Source: Euperipatoides rowelli (taxonomy: Eukaryota; Onychophora; Udeonychophora; Euonychophora; Peripatopsidae). Taken from it: a stretch of 12,596 nt of DNA. Location of the stretch: NCBI GenBank assembly GCA_003024985.2, contig PXIH01S0004302.1, one strand, 5' to 3'. The notes under the pieces were generated by a model. That model was not told the DNA's origin and did not search any database. It saw only the letters and a list, made by a program, of their open reading frames with translations. Within the stretch, counting starts at the first letter, position 1. Each line of letters begins with the position of its first letter. Positions 1-8,983 of this stretch are shown here, one piece after another. Position numbers and translations under genes: made by a program.

Positions 1-1406
1 CTTGGTCTTGAGATTACAGGTCTTGACTACAACACTGTATACTAGGAATGTTCATTACTAGACTTACATAATGTTTTTTCCTATTATAATGAATGGCAAT
101 AGTGAAGTGGTAATATAATAATTTTCTTCAATTAAATATAAATTGGAATGATTTTATTTGAGCTCAAAGCAGTCATTATAGTTTTGTATGTAAGTTGCTT
201 CATTGCTCACAACTTTGTGTAACTAATTACATACTGTATATGAACAAAACCTAATTAAAACTGATTGACCACAGTTAGAATTACAAACTACAGTAATTAA
301 TTTTGGAATAAAATAATAAATAATTTTGGAGAGGCAACTGCTGGAAACTCTAGTTGTTAAAATTCAATTCAATTTGCATTTAAAATCTAAAGAACTATTC
401 TATTAAAAAATAAATATTGTCATCCTTGTTAGAATGCTTGAGAAAAAGAAAAAGATTATAACAAATTACCATCACAAAATGCTAAATTTGACACAAGTCA
501 TTTAATCTTAGCATTCCTGGTTTTACTTATCAGTAAATTTTTAATAACTCTAATCAAATTCTAACTCAACTAATTGAATAAATTAAGACTTTCGAACATT
601 AAAAATTGTATACTGTATGTTATTTTCTAAGCATGTATTCAACCAATTTTTTGACTGTCATTTTATTTCCAACTAAGAGACAACGTTTTTCCTTCTGACA
701 TTATTATCTAATAATTAAAATATTGGTTGCTTGTGTTTCCCCCATTCCATATTTTTTTAAAAATTCAGCTAACTAGAAGCGGTATATTGAATACTTTATG
801 AATAGTTGAAGATGAATACATTAGTATTTTAGAGTGTAATTACTGTATTAGTTATTTCCGTTGAAAAAAACCTTACAGAAAAACAACTCATGGTCTCTCA
901 ACTTATCTATACAGAAGAATCGCATATTGGAATGGGTTGCCAGCCGATATAGTGAATGCAATAAATGTTAATGATTTTAAAAATAAGCTGGACATATACA
1001 TGACAGCAGAAGGCTACTTTTGAACAAACCAGACGGTGTTTAATTTTCTTAGTGATAAAAGATTTTATAATCTTATTCACAGAAGTTGATATAATAATAA
1101 TAATATTAACAATAAAAGTTAATATTTTAACTAATTTAGACGGTATCGCCATCTGCAGTATTTGTCTACAACCTACCATTAAGCAAAAGTTTTTAACTAC
1201 TGTATGTTTAATACACTTTAAAAAAATTAACTCAAATTAAAAAACACGAAAAAAAAAAGATTAAATTAAAAAAAAAAAAAAAGTTTTTTATTTTGGTACA
1301 AAGAAAATAAATTACATGTTATTGTTTAGATGGACTGATTTAGGTAACATTTGTAAAATCAAAGATAAAATATCAGACGATGTTTAAAATAAATGGCATT
1401 AATCAC
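1..1406 (-). other. alpha-Cat: start of the intron after exon e (continues past the left edge)
   Basis: Intronic DNA begins with the donor gtgatt beside exon e. It holds a plus-strand non-LTR retrotransposon remnant (913-1023 plus its probable 3' untranslated part), an A15 tract at 1268-1282 and TACTGTA heptamers near 232, 609, 840 and 1197. The first 800 bases show nothing else recognisable. Confidence 0.85.
913..1023 (+). mobile_element. 5'-truncated non-LTR retrotransposon remnant: C-terminus of the reverse-transcriptase ORF
   Basis: Read on the plus strand from 913, the frame gives RRIAYWNGLPADIVNAINVN, then DFKNKLDIYM and a TGA stop at 1021-1023 (36 residues). The pattern RxxxxWNxLPxxIVxAxxVxxFKNxLD is the characteristic C-terminal tail of reverse-transcriptase polyproteins of CR1/L2/Jockey-like LINEs. 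Upstream of about 880 no RT motifs are visible, so the copy is strongly 5'-truncated, as is usual for LINE insertions. The following 200 bases, with an ATA-rich run near 1090-1110, are plausibly its 3' untranslated part. The 3' boundary is not resolved and I could not identify a target-site duplication. The insertion is antisense to the host gene. Clade assignment is tentative. Confidence 0.65.
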
Positions 1407-1563
1407 CTGATACAGCTAGGAAGTCATCAATTGTAGTGATATCATCCACAGCTTCCGTTAAAATACGTACTTGGCTTTCCCAAGCATCCTTAAATACATC
1501 CATATTCTCTTGAGCAACCTTGGAACGAGGTCGCGCAGCAAGGATACGAGCAGCATTAATTAC
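1407..1563 (-). CDS. alpha-Cat: alpha-catenin exon e: M2 subdomain, last exon in the window
   Basis: This exon has 157 bp, 52 codons plus the first base of the next codon. The acceptor is tttctag at 1564-1570 and the donor gtgatt follows the final G at 1407. It encodes VINAARILAARPRSKVAQEN, then MDVFKDAWESQVRILTEAVD and DITTIDDFLAVS. The vertebrate equivalent reads VINAALALAAKPQSKLAQEN ... VDDITSIDDFLAVSENH, so the split codon G|.. should encode the Glu that follows. The segment is a long helix pair of the M2 bundle. It is too short for six-frame ORF calling but is certain from homology and splice sites. The remainder of the M domain and the C-terminal actin-binding domain must lie beyond the left edge of the window. 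Confidence 0.95.
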
Positions 1564-2210
1564 CTAGAAATTAAATACAAGGTTTATTAGAATTACTGCA
1601 TGTGCAATTTTAACAAGTCTAAAACAATCAAATTGCAAATTTGCAATCATTAGTTTTTTTATTTGTATATACCGGTATATAAGAAAAACAATAACAGCTA
1701 TTAAGCAATTACAAATCTGAAAAGAATCAAATTTAAACAAAAATACAGCTCTAGTAAAGAAACAGACAAAAATAAAAATAGCAAAATTTAATGCCGTAAC
1801 AATACTAAGCTATATTTGTTTTATAAATTCTTAATAGAAAATAATTACAGTTTTGTACTTGGACATTCTATATTTATGACAATTTTAGCCAGGAAAATTA
1901 TCAAAAATATTTAAATTTTTAAGCAAAAAAAAAAAAAGGCTGTCATCAATTTTATTTGATATACAGTATAAATTTAAAAATGGATTAAATCTAAAACAAT
2001 GAGACTACAATACTGATTTAGCTTGAGATCTTTGAAATTATTCTACAGATTCATTATGGTTAATGAGACTAATAGTTAGTTTTTCTATATATTCGAAATT
2101 CACTAAAATTATGGTTGCATTCAATAATTCATACTAAAAGAGATTAAACCTTTGGTGAATAGAATATACTGTATGTAAAAACAAAGTAAGATAAATAGAA
2201 AATTTCCTAC
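1564..2210 (-). other. alpha-Cat: intron d/e, 647 bp
   Basis: A GT-AG intron (donor gtagga, acceptor tttctag). It contains an A13 tract at 1925-1937, two TACTGTA/TACAGTA heptamers (near 1962 and 2166) and a perfect 16-bp palindrome centred on ACCGGT at 1666-1681. No gene is visible on either strand. Confidence 0.9.
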
Positions 2211-2303
2211 CTGTGGACAGAGGTTCTCAATCTGAGATGCAGCATAACGAACCATTCTAACACCTTCTTCGTTATCAGACATGGAACAGGCTAAATTAGC
2301 CAC
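2211..2303 (-). CDS. alpha-Cat: alpha-catenin exon d: M-domain helix, 31 codons
   Basis: This short exon starts GTG GCT AAT after the acceptor aatttag and ends CCA CAG before the donor gtagga. It encodes VANLACSMSDNEEGVRMVRY followed by AASQIENLCPQ. This joins exon c (HANKLVE) and exon e (VINAA) to give the family sequence HANKLxEVANLxCSxSxNEEG ... LCPQVINAA without a gap. It belongs to the M2 helical bundle, which packs against the vinculin-binding M1 subdomain. The MVRYAASQIE wording is what I recall from arthropod alpha-catenins, where vertebrates read LVRMSASQLE. This is one reason to suggest an arthropod source. Length is an exact multiple of three, so skipping the exon would keep the frame. 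Confidence 0.96.
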
Positions 2304-2390
2304 CTAAATTTATTTTTTAAAATTGTAGTACAGAAATTGATATATAAAATCAATAATTAAATTGATACAATTGAAAAAATTCTAACTCAC
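2304..2390 (-). other. alpha-Cat: intron c/d, 87 bp
   Basis: A very short GT-AG intron (donor gtgagt, acceptor aatttag) lies between exons c and d. It is AT-rich with no repeat inside. It contrasts with the roughly 4-kb introns upstream. Confidence 0.95.
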
Positions 2391-2624
2391 CTCCACCAAT
2401 TTATTAGCATGTTCTGTAAAAACTTGGGCATATTCCTCCACTTCTTTTTCATTTCCAGCTTTGGCAGCTTCAATTAGTACCAGTAGAGGTACATTGGTTT
2501 CTAAGAAGGAGTCGGACACATGGTCCACAACAGCTTTACGTAACTGACGTCGCAAATCTCTGGTCTTGCGACACATATGCTCAATAGCTTTATCAAGGCT
2601 TTCACTGGGTTCTTTCTTACCCAT
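2391..2624 (-). CDS. alpha-Cat: alpha-catenin exon c: M1 subdomain with the vinculin-binding helix
   Basis: This 78-codon exon is preceded by the acceptor catatag and ends in GAG before the consensus donor gtgagt. The first codon is ATG, but by alignment this Met follows SEYMAN of exon b (vertebrate SEYMGNAGRKE), so it is internal. Exon residues 21-56 contain TRDLRRQLRKAVVDHVSDSF and LETNVPLLVLIEAAK, nearly identical to vertebrate alphaE-catenin. In the family this helix is the vinculin-binding site (about residues 305-352 of alphaE). It is buried at rest and exposed when actomyosin pulls on the M domain. The rest (GNEKEVEEYAQVFTEHANKLVE) is the next helix of the M1/M2 boundary. An 87-bp intron separates the exon from exon d, and the two are probably spliced as a unit. 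Confidence 0.97.
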
Positions 2625-3325
2625 CTATATGAAGTTAAACAAAAATTATATGAAGGAAATTAATTTGTAAATATATTAAAATAATAGTTATTCAACAATA
2701 GTAATATACTGTACTTGTTAAATTTTACAGTACATTTAAAAACATGGTACAGTAGATACAAAAATCAAGACATGGAAATGTAATAATAAAATTTCAATTT
2801 TTTTTAAATCTTTTAATGAGGTATACTTTTTCACGCATGACTTTGTGCAGTAATTAAATTGTTTTATAACATTTCTTGCTTTTTTTTTTTACCTGACTTA
2901 TTAATAGGGATTGTGGTTTTCTGTGATTCCGTAAAAATTGATGAAAAACAGGATCACTCGTGGAAATCAATCAATCACGAAATACTAAATTGTCATTATA
3001 AACATGTTCCCTAAATTTTTACAATGATTTACAAATACCATAGTTCATTACATTAAGTTATATAACACTGTGTGGATATTCAGCAGGTATGCACCACCAT
3101 AGCTATCAGTTATTATAATAAAATTAAAATAATAAAATATCAAAATAACTCCATGCTGATTGTTACAATATTGAAATGCCTAACAGCACCTGTTGGTTAA
3201 TAATATAATAGTAACTACGATAAAAGTAATCAATATAAATTCTAATAAAAACATTTGTACAAGCTAATTGCCTTAAAATATTTTACATCTGAAAAACATT
3301 CACAATACTATCTATTAGTTAGGTC

Positions 3326-3343
3326 CATGCCACTTTTGGCATG
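3326..3343. repeat. perfect 7-bp stem-loop with 4-nt loop
   Basis: CATGCCA at 3326-3332 pairs with TGGCATG at 3337-3343 around CTTT. This is a small hairpin with no further context. Confidence 0.5.
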
Positions 3344-3730
3344 ATCTACTGATGATAGACATCTAACTCTATGATCTTAATTTAAAATAAAATAAAAATT
3401 AAATAAACTAACATGCATGACCAAAGTTGTTGAATAAACCTTAAAACTAGGCAGAATTAATGTTTCCAGCGTGGCATTTTTTTTTTTTAAATTATGTACA
3501 GTATCATAACAGATCAGCATTCAATGTTTTAATCCTTTAAAGTTTTGAATACTGCCACAAACAAATCATTAGAAAAGCATACACTTCCAAATTAAATAAT
3601 TGTATTCCTAAAACTGGTTTATATTTAGTTTGACTTCTAAATGTTAAAAAAAAAGAACTATTGTACTTTAAATTTAGTCAAAGTTCTTACGAAATGAAAT
3701 ATTAGATGATACTCGACTCCCCATTTGGCT

Positions 3731-3763
3731 ATTATTTACAATGTATTGCACATTGTAAATAAT
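3731..3763. repeat. perfect inverted repeat, 13-bp arms, 7-nt loop
   Basis: ATTATTTACAATG at 3731-3743 is exactly complementary to 3751-3763 around the loop TATTGCA. It is AT-rich and lies next to a T14 tract at 3775-3788. Function is unknown. Confidence 0.75.
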
Positions 3764-4625
3764 TACAATTAGTATTTTTTTTTTTTTTAAATCAAAAGAA
3801 TTTCAATATCTAATGTAAATCATGTAAACATTCGCTAGCTGAAAGTTTGATTAGAAAAATAATTAGAATGATTTCTGCTACAATTTATTTCATTTGGCAA
3901 GCAGTTTGAATAAGTATAGTTTGCTTTAATTGTAGAAAAAAAAAAAAAAAGGAAATTTCCTGTACATATGCACACATTTTAAAAAATTTTAGATTTCTAT
4001 ATTGATGTGCAATAGTCTAAATATTAAGGTAAATATTTTAGGTATCACCACTGATTAGCACAAAAGTTATTTTTAAAGCATTACATTGTTAAAGTAATTT
4101 TTGTTTAGATTATTTTTTAATTATAAAAAAATTTATATTTTGTGGTTGTTAAACTTACTGTACTTAGGCAATTTAAATTTACATAGTAGTAGCCTATAAA
4201 GTAAACTTCAAATTAAAATTACTTGTAAATTAATAATAATGTTTTAACATTAAAAAAAAAAGTATTAAATTATTTTATTTTTAGTAAGACAAATGATTAT
4301 TGTAAGAGAAATAATATTTAGTTTTAAGTGTATCAGTATTTTCAATATACGACATATAAATTATATTATATAGGCTATAAAATTGTTCATCATGTAACTA
4401 AATGAAAAAAATTATATATATATTATGCGTCACTTGTATTAAAGAACACTTTTGTGTATGCCATTTATTTATTTAGTGTATAAAAATTTGATTTAAACTA
4501 CACAGTAAAGTTTTTGTCGCAGCAGAAAACTACAATCCCTAATTATATTAATATTAATGTTAAATTAATTTTATATTTGTTTGTGAAGTTGTGAAACAAT
4601 AAATGATTAGGAACCACTAAAGTCG

Positions 4626-4680
4626 ACAAAATCTAAATTTTGCATACTGCAAAATTTACTATGCAAAATTTAGATTTTGT
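4626..4680. repeat. perfect inverted repeat, 21-bp arms, 13-nt loop
   Basis: 4626-4646 is the exact reverse complement of 4660-4680, with 4647-4659 as the loop. The arms are AT-rich (core AAATCTAAATTTTGCA). The loop carries another copy of TGCAAAATTT, so that string occurs in the right arm and the loop and, inverted, in the left arm. No mismatch in 21 bp suggests a recent origin or constraint. It could be a tiny fold-back element or an intronic hairpin RNA. Confidence 0.85.
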
Positions 4681-5389
4681 ACAATTATTTATATCAAAAC
4701 CAAAGAATAAACAGTTTGAGCAAATCATCATAGAATAGCAAAACCTCAATGTGACAAAAATTTGTAGTTACAAGAGGTACCTAAGGGTTACTACAGCCAA
4801 AAATAAATCAATAGATTTTATAATTTATCAATGGTTTATCAAAAGCTTTTTATCATCATTTTATTATTTACATTTTTAAATGCGGGATTTATTTTATTTA
4901 AGTAAAGCATTTAAAAAAAAAAAAAAAAACATTTTTTTGACTAGAATAACGAGACCAATTAGTTTGCAACTTTCAAACTTGCATTATAGTGCATTTTGAT
5001 AATTGCGCAGATCAATTAACAACAATGAAAGGCCACAAGAATAATATGAACAGCAATATTGCTAAAAAATATTATAGAATTTTTTGTTTTCAACAACAAT
5101 AATTGTACTTATAACATCTAAAAAATAAAAAAAAGTATAAAAAGAAAATTTCTATCTAGTAAATAGCTGTCAGCATTCCATATAAGGAATAAGCTAAATA
5201 ATTAGATTTGTAGTTTAATAAAATCAGCTGCCATTGCAATCTTAAAAAAATATTTAGATTTCAGCTAGTTAAAATAAAAATGTACCAAATAATTTGTCAT
5301 GCATGCAAGTGGTGATCCCAGCATCAATGTATGTGTTATGCATATTCAATCCTCCTGAAGGAAGTAGAAAAGCATAGTTTTCAACTAAG

Positions 5390-5405
5390 TACAGTATATA
5401 CTGTA
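5390..5405. repeat. 16-bp perfect palindrome TACAGTATATACTGTA
   Basis: It is self-complementary over all 16 bases and built from two inverted copies of the heptamer that recurs throughout the window. It is followed by a short TATATA run. Confidence 0.8.
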
Positions 5406-6582
5406 TATATATATTTAATTTAAAGATTTATTACAATTTCTCTTTATCACATATTATTATTATCATTATTAGCACAAAGGGTTATTATAAATGTTACAAT
5501 TTACTTTTTTTTTTTAAAAAAAAAATAGGCAAATAATCTAATTTAAAATTAATTTACCTAGTAAAATTCAGCAAAGTGGAAATTAAACATGACACGATTA
5601 TAAAAATCTTTCCACTAGTTTGTGTGATTATCTTGTTCAATATTTAATGTTTTGAGAGAGATACATGTTACATGAAAGGTGGGACAAAGGTTAATTATGT
5701 TCTTAGCTTGTAACTTAAAACCTTTAATTTTTTTCATTTCTTATTTTAATCAGTTTAAAAATTTCCCTCAAACTGGTTAATTTCCCTTTAACCTCGTTCA
5801 GGCATTCGGACAAATTCTGTACTCCTTAATAGGTATGCCTTTCAAATTTAATTTTGAAATTAAATAGCAACATTTAGCTGCATAGTGTTATCTAAAACTG
5901 TGAAAACAATCTAAAATCCAAACGGGCGATAGTTCCACTTAGATTATATATTTATCTCACAAATGTTCCTTTCATTTTATTAAACTACAGTGTAAGTTAA
6001 ATTAAATATGAACTAATCTATCTAAATTAACTACAAATTTTAATAAATTTGGCAAAGATATAATTGGTTATACCTTCATTGTATAATTTTTTTTTTTAAA
6101 TCAAATTTTGTTTAACAATAAGATCCAGAAACATGTCTGCAGGTAGGTGGTCCCATGTCTTTTTTTTTAAAATTTGCAATAGGCACAACTCTGGAGTGTG
6201 ATTGAATCAGATAGCAATCACATTTATTTTTTTTAAGTTTATAATATAAATCTTCACTGAGTGAGCATACAAAGTACTGGCGCAAAGCTGACAACTCAAT
6301 CTATTTTTTTCCCTTCCTCATTCTAAGATTAAAACAAACATCTTTTGGAATATTCAAAGAATCTAAGAGAAGCAAACGAAGGGTGATTATTCAATCAATT
6401 ATAATATAATGACAATGATTGCAGAAACAATTTTATAACTGCACATTACACTTTTAAATTGTCTTGCTTGCTAGATCTAATGGAATTTACTATTGAGTGA
6501 AAGCGCTTCTCTGAAACACTAAGTAATCATCAGTTTTAAGGTCAAGCAAATTTTTTATTTTTTCTAACTTAATTCTGAACAA

Positions 6583-6628
6583 CACCCGAGAGGGTGAAGA
6601 TCCCGAAACCTCAATAAATAAATAAATA
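6583..6628 (+). repeat. retroelement-like tail: GAGA-capped hairpin followed by (AATA)4
   Basis: CACCC (6583-6587), GAGA (6588-6591) and GGGTG (6592-6596) form a 5-bp stem with a GNRA-type loop. It is followed by AAGATCCCGAAACCTC and four AATA units (6613-6628). A short GC hairpin, a CGAAAC-like string and a tandem AATA/AAAT run are common at the 3' ends of invertebrate retroelements, including Penelope-like ones. No coding remnant upstream was recognised, so assignment to a family is a guess. Confidence 0.4.
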
Positions 6629-6709
6629 ATAGGCGGAAAAATTTTCAATCACATTAAAAAAAAAAGATTTAAGATGAAAATGAATAAATCAAGCCAAATC
6701 TAAACCTAC

Positions 6710-6913
6710 ATTTGCCATATACTCTGACAGCAAATCTTGGAGAGCTTGTCGTACTGCGTTGCACTCAGCCACAATGCGTTCACGTCGGTCATCCCGCGTA
6801 CACGAGGAATCGGCCATGAGGGCGGCGCCACTTATAATGCTCTCTAATTGTTCTTCCAGAGTCTGACGTGTCTTTACCTCATTGTACGCAAGTGGATCCA
6901 TGATGATTTTTTG
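6710..6913 (-). CDS. alpha-Cat: alpha-catenin exon b: N/M domain hinge and first M-domain helix
   Basis: This 68-codon exon has a strong pyrimidine tract and acceptor (T-run then gtag) at its start and the donor gtaggt after AAT. It begins QKIIMDPLAYNEV, continuing the exon a sequence DDFD as in the known family motif FDxxIxxDPL. It then carries the near-invariant block LESIISGAALMADSSC, followed by TRDDRRERIVAECNAVRQAL and DLLSEYMAN. This block forms the end of the N domain and the hinge into the M domain, and is among the most conserved parts of the family. The ATG at 6901-6899 is an internal methionine in IIMDPL, not an initiation codon. Reading in frame from exon a fixes the exon start at 6913. 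The high conservation and open frame show that this copy is under coding constraint and is not a pseudogene. Confidence 0.97.
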
Positions 6914-7451
6914 CTACAAAAAAAAAAAATAGAATTAAAATTTGCTTTGTACTCAGGCTATATGTTAGAAGATAAAGTTAAAAACCATCTGAACAGCCAG
7001 GATAAGAATGAATAATAAGTCAAACACAAAAAAAAATTAAAATATACATCACATAATTAAGACATGAAATAAATTAAGTATTGTAAGTATTGAAATATTG
7101 GCAAATTACAAATAGTAGTTACATTATTTAATTTAAAATATAATTTTATGATATTGTTTAATGTACAACTGATTTTTTTTTTCTTTTTAAAATCCATTTT
7201 TTTTTAAAATTTGCTACAAAAACCATTACTTTTCTTTGTGAATGTATTAAATTATACTTCTTAATTTATGCAGTTTGCATGTAAGTATAAATATAGGCTA
7301 GTTTTGAAGATATAATATATACTCGGTGATTACCCCGGAATTTATTTCTCCGATCTGTCAGGTTCATATATGGATGCGCCTGTGCCATCTGAGCGCGACG
7401 CTACCCCACATAAGGACTATGGAGATAATATAAATACTTTCCTAGTTAGAA

Positions 7452-7522
7452 ATCATATTTGTGGTGCAAAGCGGTAGCGGCATGATTGTTCAGGTCCGCA
7501 CTGCATGTATTACAAATATGAT
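7452..7522. repeat. imperfect long hairpin in the GC-richer segment
   Basis: ATCATATTTGT (7452-7462) is the exact complement of 7512-7522. The inner flanks continue as an imperfect stem (TGCAAAGCGG near 7465-7474 against CCGCACTGCA near 7496-7505), leaving a loop of about 20 nt. Confidence 0.5.
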
Positions 7523-7662
7523 CAAGAGTGGTTGTTTCCACGATTCATGCAATTATAAATTAGAATTTACTTCTTAGCAATGATGAGTAATTTAGATTTA
7601 TAAGGTATGATATTGGAAATAAGACCCCCCCCCCCTCACATCCTAGTACTATTCAATATCTT

Positions 7663-7730
7663 ATATGACTATGAGCTCTCCTACGCTGTTGCCTTAATTG
7701 AGCGTTGGTTTCGGGGATAAATAGTCATAT
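7663..7730. repeat. inverted repeat ATATGACTAT / ATAGTCATAT
   Basis: The 10-bp arms 7663-7672 and 7721-7730 are exact complements, extended by one T-A pair outward, around a loop of 48 nt. Confidence 0.55.
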
Positions 7731-8246
7731 AGATTAAGGAATAGATCAGGCTTGGATGTAAATTAGTTTTCTTCCGAATAAATAATCTTCTTCGGGATAG
7801 AATAGAGCAAATTAGGGGGGAGGAAAGCTCTATGAGGAAGGTTATGGACAGTCCAACGAAGCCTTACCACTTTGGTATTTGACACATATGGGAGAAAAGG
7901 TGAGGTAACAGGAACTAACAAAGTTTCACAGCAAGTGTGTGGATATGATTAAGTAAAAAAAAAAAAAAACAGGAACAGGTTCAAAATTTTGAAAGCAATA
8001 CTAATTCAAGTAAAGTGCAGATTAACTGCGAATAAATCCGGAATTTCTTCATTTAAATATTTATTTAAACAAGGTTTATCTTACAAACACTTAAGAAAAT
8101 CATTCATGATTCACACTAAAATAATGATTTGTCACACTATCTCTGCAGCCTGTTGTAATCCATGGCTTCGTAATGAACGAAGAACACTGATTACTGATTA
8201 GGAATTGCTTCTTGCTGGTGAGAGCAAGAGCCAATGCCTAACCCGA

Positions 8247-8288
8247 TATGTTTGCAGTCGGATTTCAGTGAATCCACCCACAAACATA
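8247..8288. repeat. symmetric two-step hairpin
   Basis: TATGTTTG (8247-8254) pairs with CAAACATA (8281-8288). Inside, GGATT pairs with AATCC around TCAGTG, with a symmetric 5-nt by 5-nt internal loop (CAGTC / ACCCA) between the two stems. Confidence 0.5.
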
Positions 8289-8775
8289 AGATAGTCAGAA
8301 ATGGCAACCTAGCATGAGAAAAGACTAAGACAAATAGTTATCTTCATAATGTAAGTTTATTGCTGACAACAATAATATTTGGACAGATTATTTGTGACAA
8401 AATATGGATTAGGGCTAATAGCTCAACAATTATGATAGTAATATTCTGTTTGTGATTTTGTGTGCTACCCCTAACTATTGGAAAAGTTATTTGTGTGGCA
8501 ATAATAAACAAAGATGAGTTTTGTGGAACAGGATACCTTGAGTTGGAGAAGCTGTGGCTGCTTTTGGACCATGAGCTCTGGGTAACTTGGCTACTGCTGC
8601 TGGTGATCCTCTGGCTGTGAGTCTGGACAATACTTCTGGTTCTTACTGGATTATTTCTGCCCAAGCATGGGCTAACAGGAGATAAGCAGTCCTGACTTAT
8701 CTGTATCACTAATCTGGATTGCACTGGCACAAAAGATACCGATCAGGGATGATGACCTGGTTGGAACATCTTGAA

Positions 8776-8864
8776 CAATAGTGAGCTCTCCTTTTTATAG
8801 TATTTGCCTGCATTCCTGAAGAATTCAGGTTGCAGGAAAATAACAAAAGAGCTCACTGTTATTG
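8776..8864. repeat. 89-nt imperfect palindrome centred on CCTGAAGAATTCAGG
   Basis: The paired blocks from outside in are CAAT/ATTG (8776-8779, 8861-8864), AGTGAGCTCT/AGAGCTCACT (8780-8789, 8848-8857), CCTGCA/TGCAGG (8807-8812, 8831-8836) and CCTGAA/TTCAGG (8815-8820, 8824-8829). The loop has three bases. That gives 26 base pairs in order, with small bulges and one A/T-rich internal loop. Confidence 0.75.
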
Positions 8865-8983
8865 GCCTATTGCAGTTCTTAGTAGCCTATTGCAAGTAAA
8901 GCTGAGCGTTTCATTGTAGGTAGGCCCATTAGCTCACAATACGGTCTGTGCAGACCAAGCTTATGTTAGTGAGTTATGGAAGT

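Larger units (their letters stand above)
2625..6709 (-). other. alpha-Cat: intron b/c, 4,085 bp
   Basis: A long AT-rich intron with donor gtaggt at its right end and acceptor catatag at its left end. No coding homology is visible on either strand. It contains A/T homopolymers (T11 at 2880-2890, T14 at 3775-3788, A15 at 3936-3950, A17 at 4913-4929), several TACTGTA heptamers, and the hairpins at 3326-3343, 3731-3763 and 4626-4680. A retroelement-like tail lies at 6583-6628. The rest is featureless low-complexity DNA. Confidence 0.9.
7330..7969 (+). repeat. unknown GC-richer segment ending in poly(A), possible retroposon
   Basis: Base composition shifts sharply from the surrounding AT-rich intron. 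The stretch has GC-rich patches such as GAGCGCGACGCTACCCC (7391-7407), a C11 tract at 7625-7635 and paired inverted segments (7452-7522, 7663-7730). It ends in a 15-base A tract at 7955-7969. A composition break ended by poly(A) suggests a retroposed sequence on the plus strand. I found no tRNA-type A and B boxes and no recognisable peptide in it. The left edge is approximate. Confidence 0.35.

Noticed and set aside
907-1179. 90-residue minus-strand open frame
   Set aside because: It is the antisense shadow of the LINE remnant. The plus-strand frame there carries the recognisable WNGLP/FKNKLD signature.
2391-2624. ATG at 2624 as a translation start
   Set aside because: An AG acceptor lies directly upstream, and alignment with exon b shows the Met to be internal to the family sequence.
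6112-6294. 60-residue minus-strand open frame
   Set aside because: Low-complexity Lys-rich peptide from A-runs, with no homology that I can see and intronic.
6480-6625. Hammerhead ribozyme (as found in Penelope-like elements)
   Set aside because: CTGATGA (minus strand near 6530) and CGAAAC (plus strand near 6603) occur, but not on one strand with a stem II between them and a stem III cleavage site.
6689-6901. ATG at 6901 as a translation start
   Set aside because: It is the internal Met of IIMDPL. The exon extends to an acceptor at 6914, and the frame continues from exon a.
7360-7545. tRNA gene or tRNA-derived SINE head
   Set aside because: The segment is GC-richer and structured, but I could not place an A box and a B box at proper spacing or fold a cloverleaf.
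7989-8201. 70-residue plus-strand open frame
   Set aside because: No motif, no upstream context, begins just after the A15 tract, and resembles no known protein.
8344-8730. 128-residue minus-strand open frame
   Set aside because: It starts at GTG, is Ser/Gln/Ile-rich without any recognisable motif, overlaps the fold-back repeat region, and lies in an intron. Probably a chance open frame in the less AT-rich repeat.
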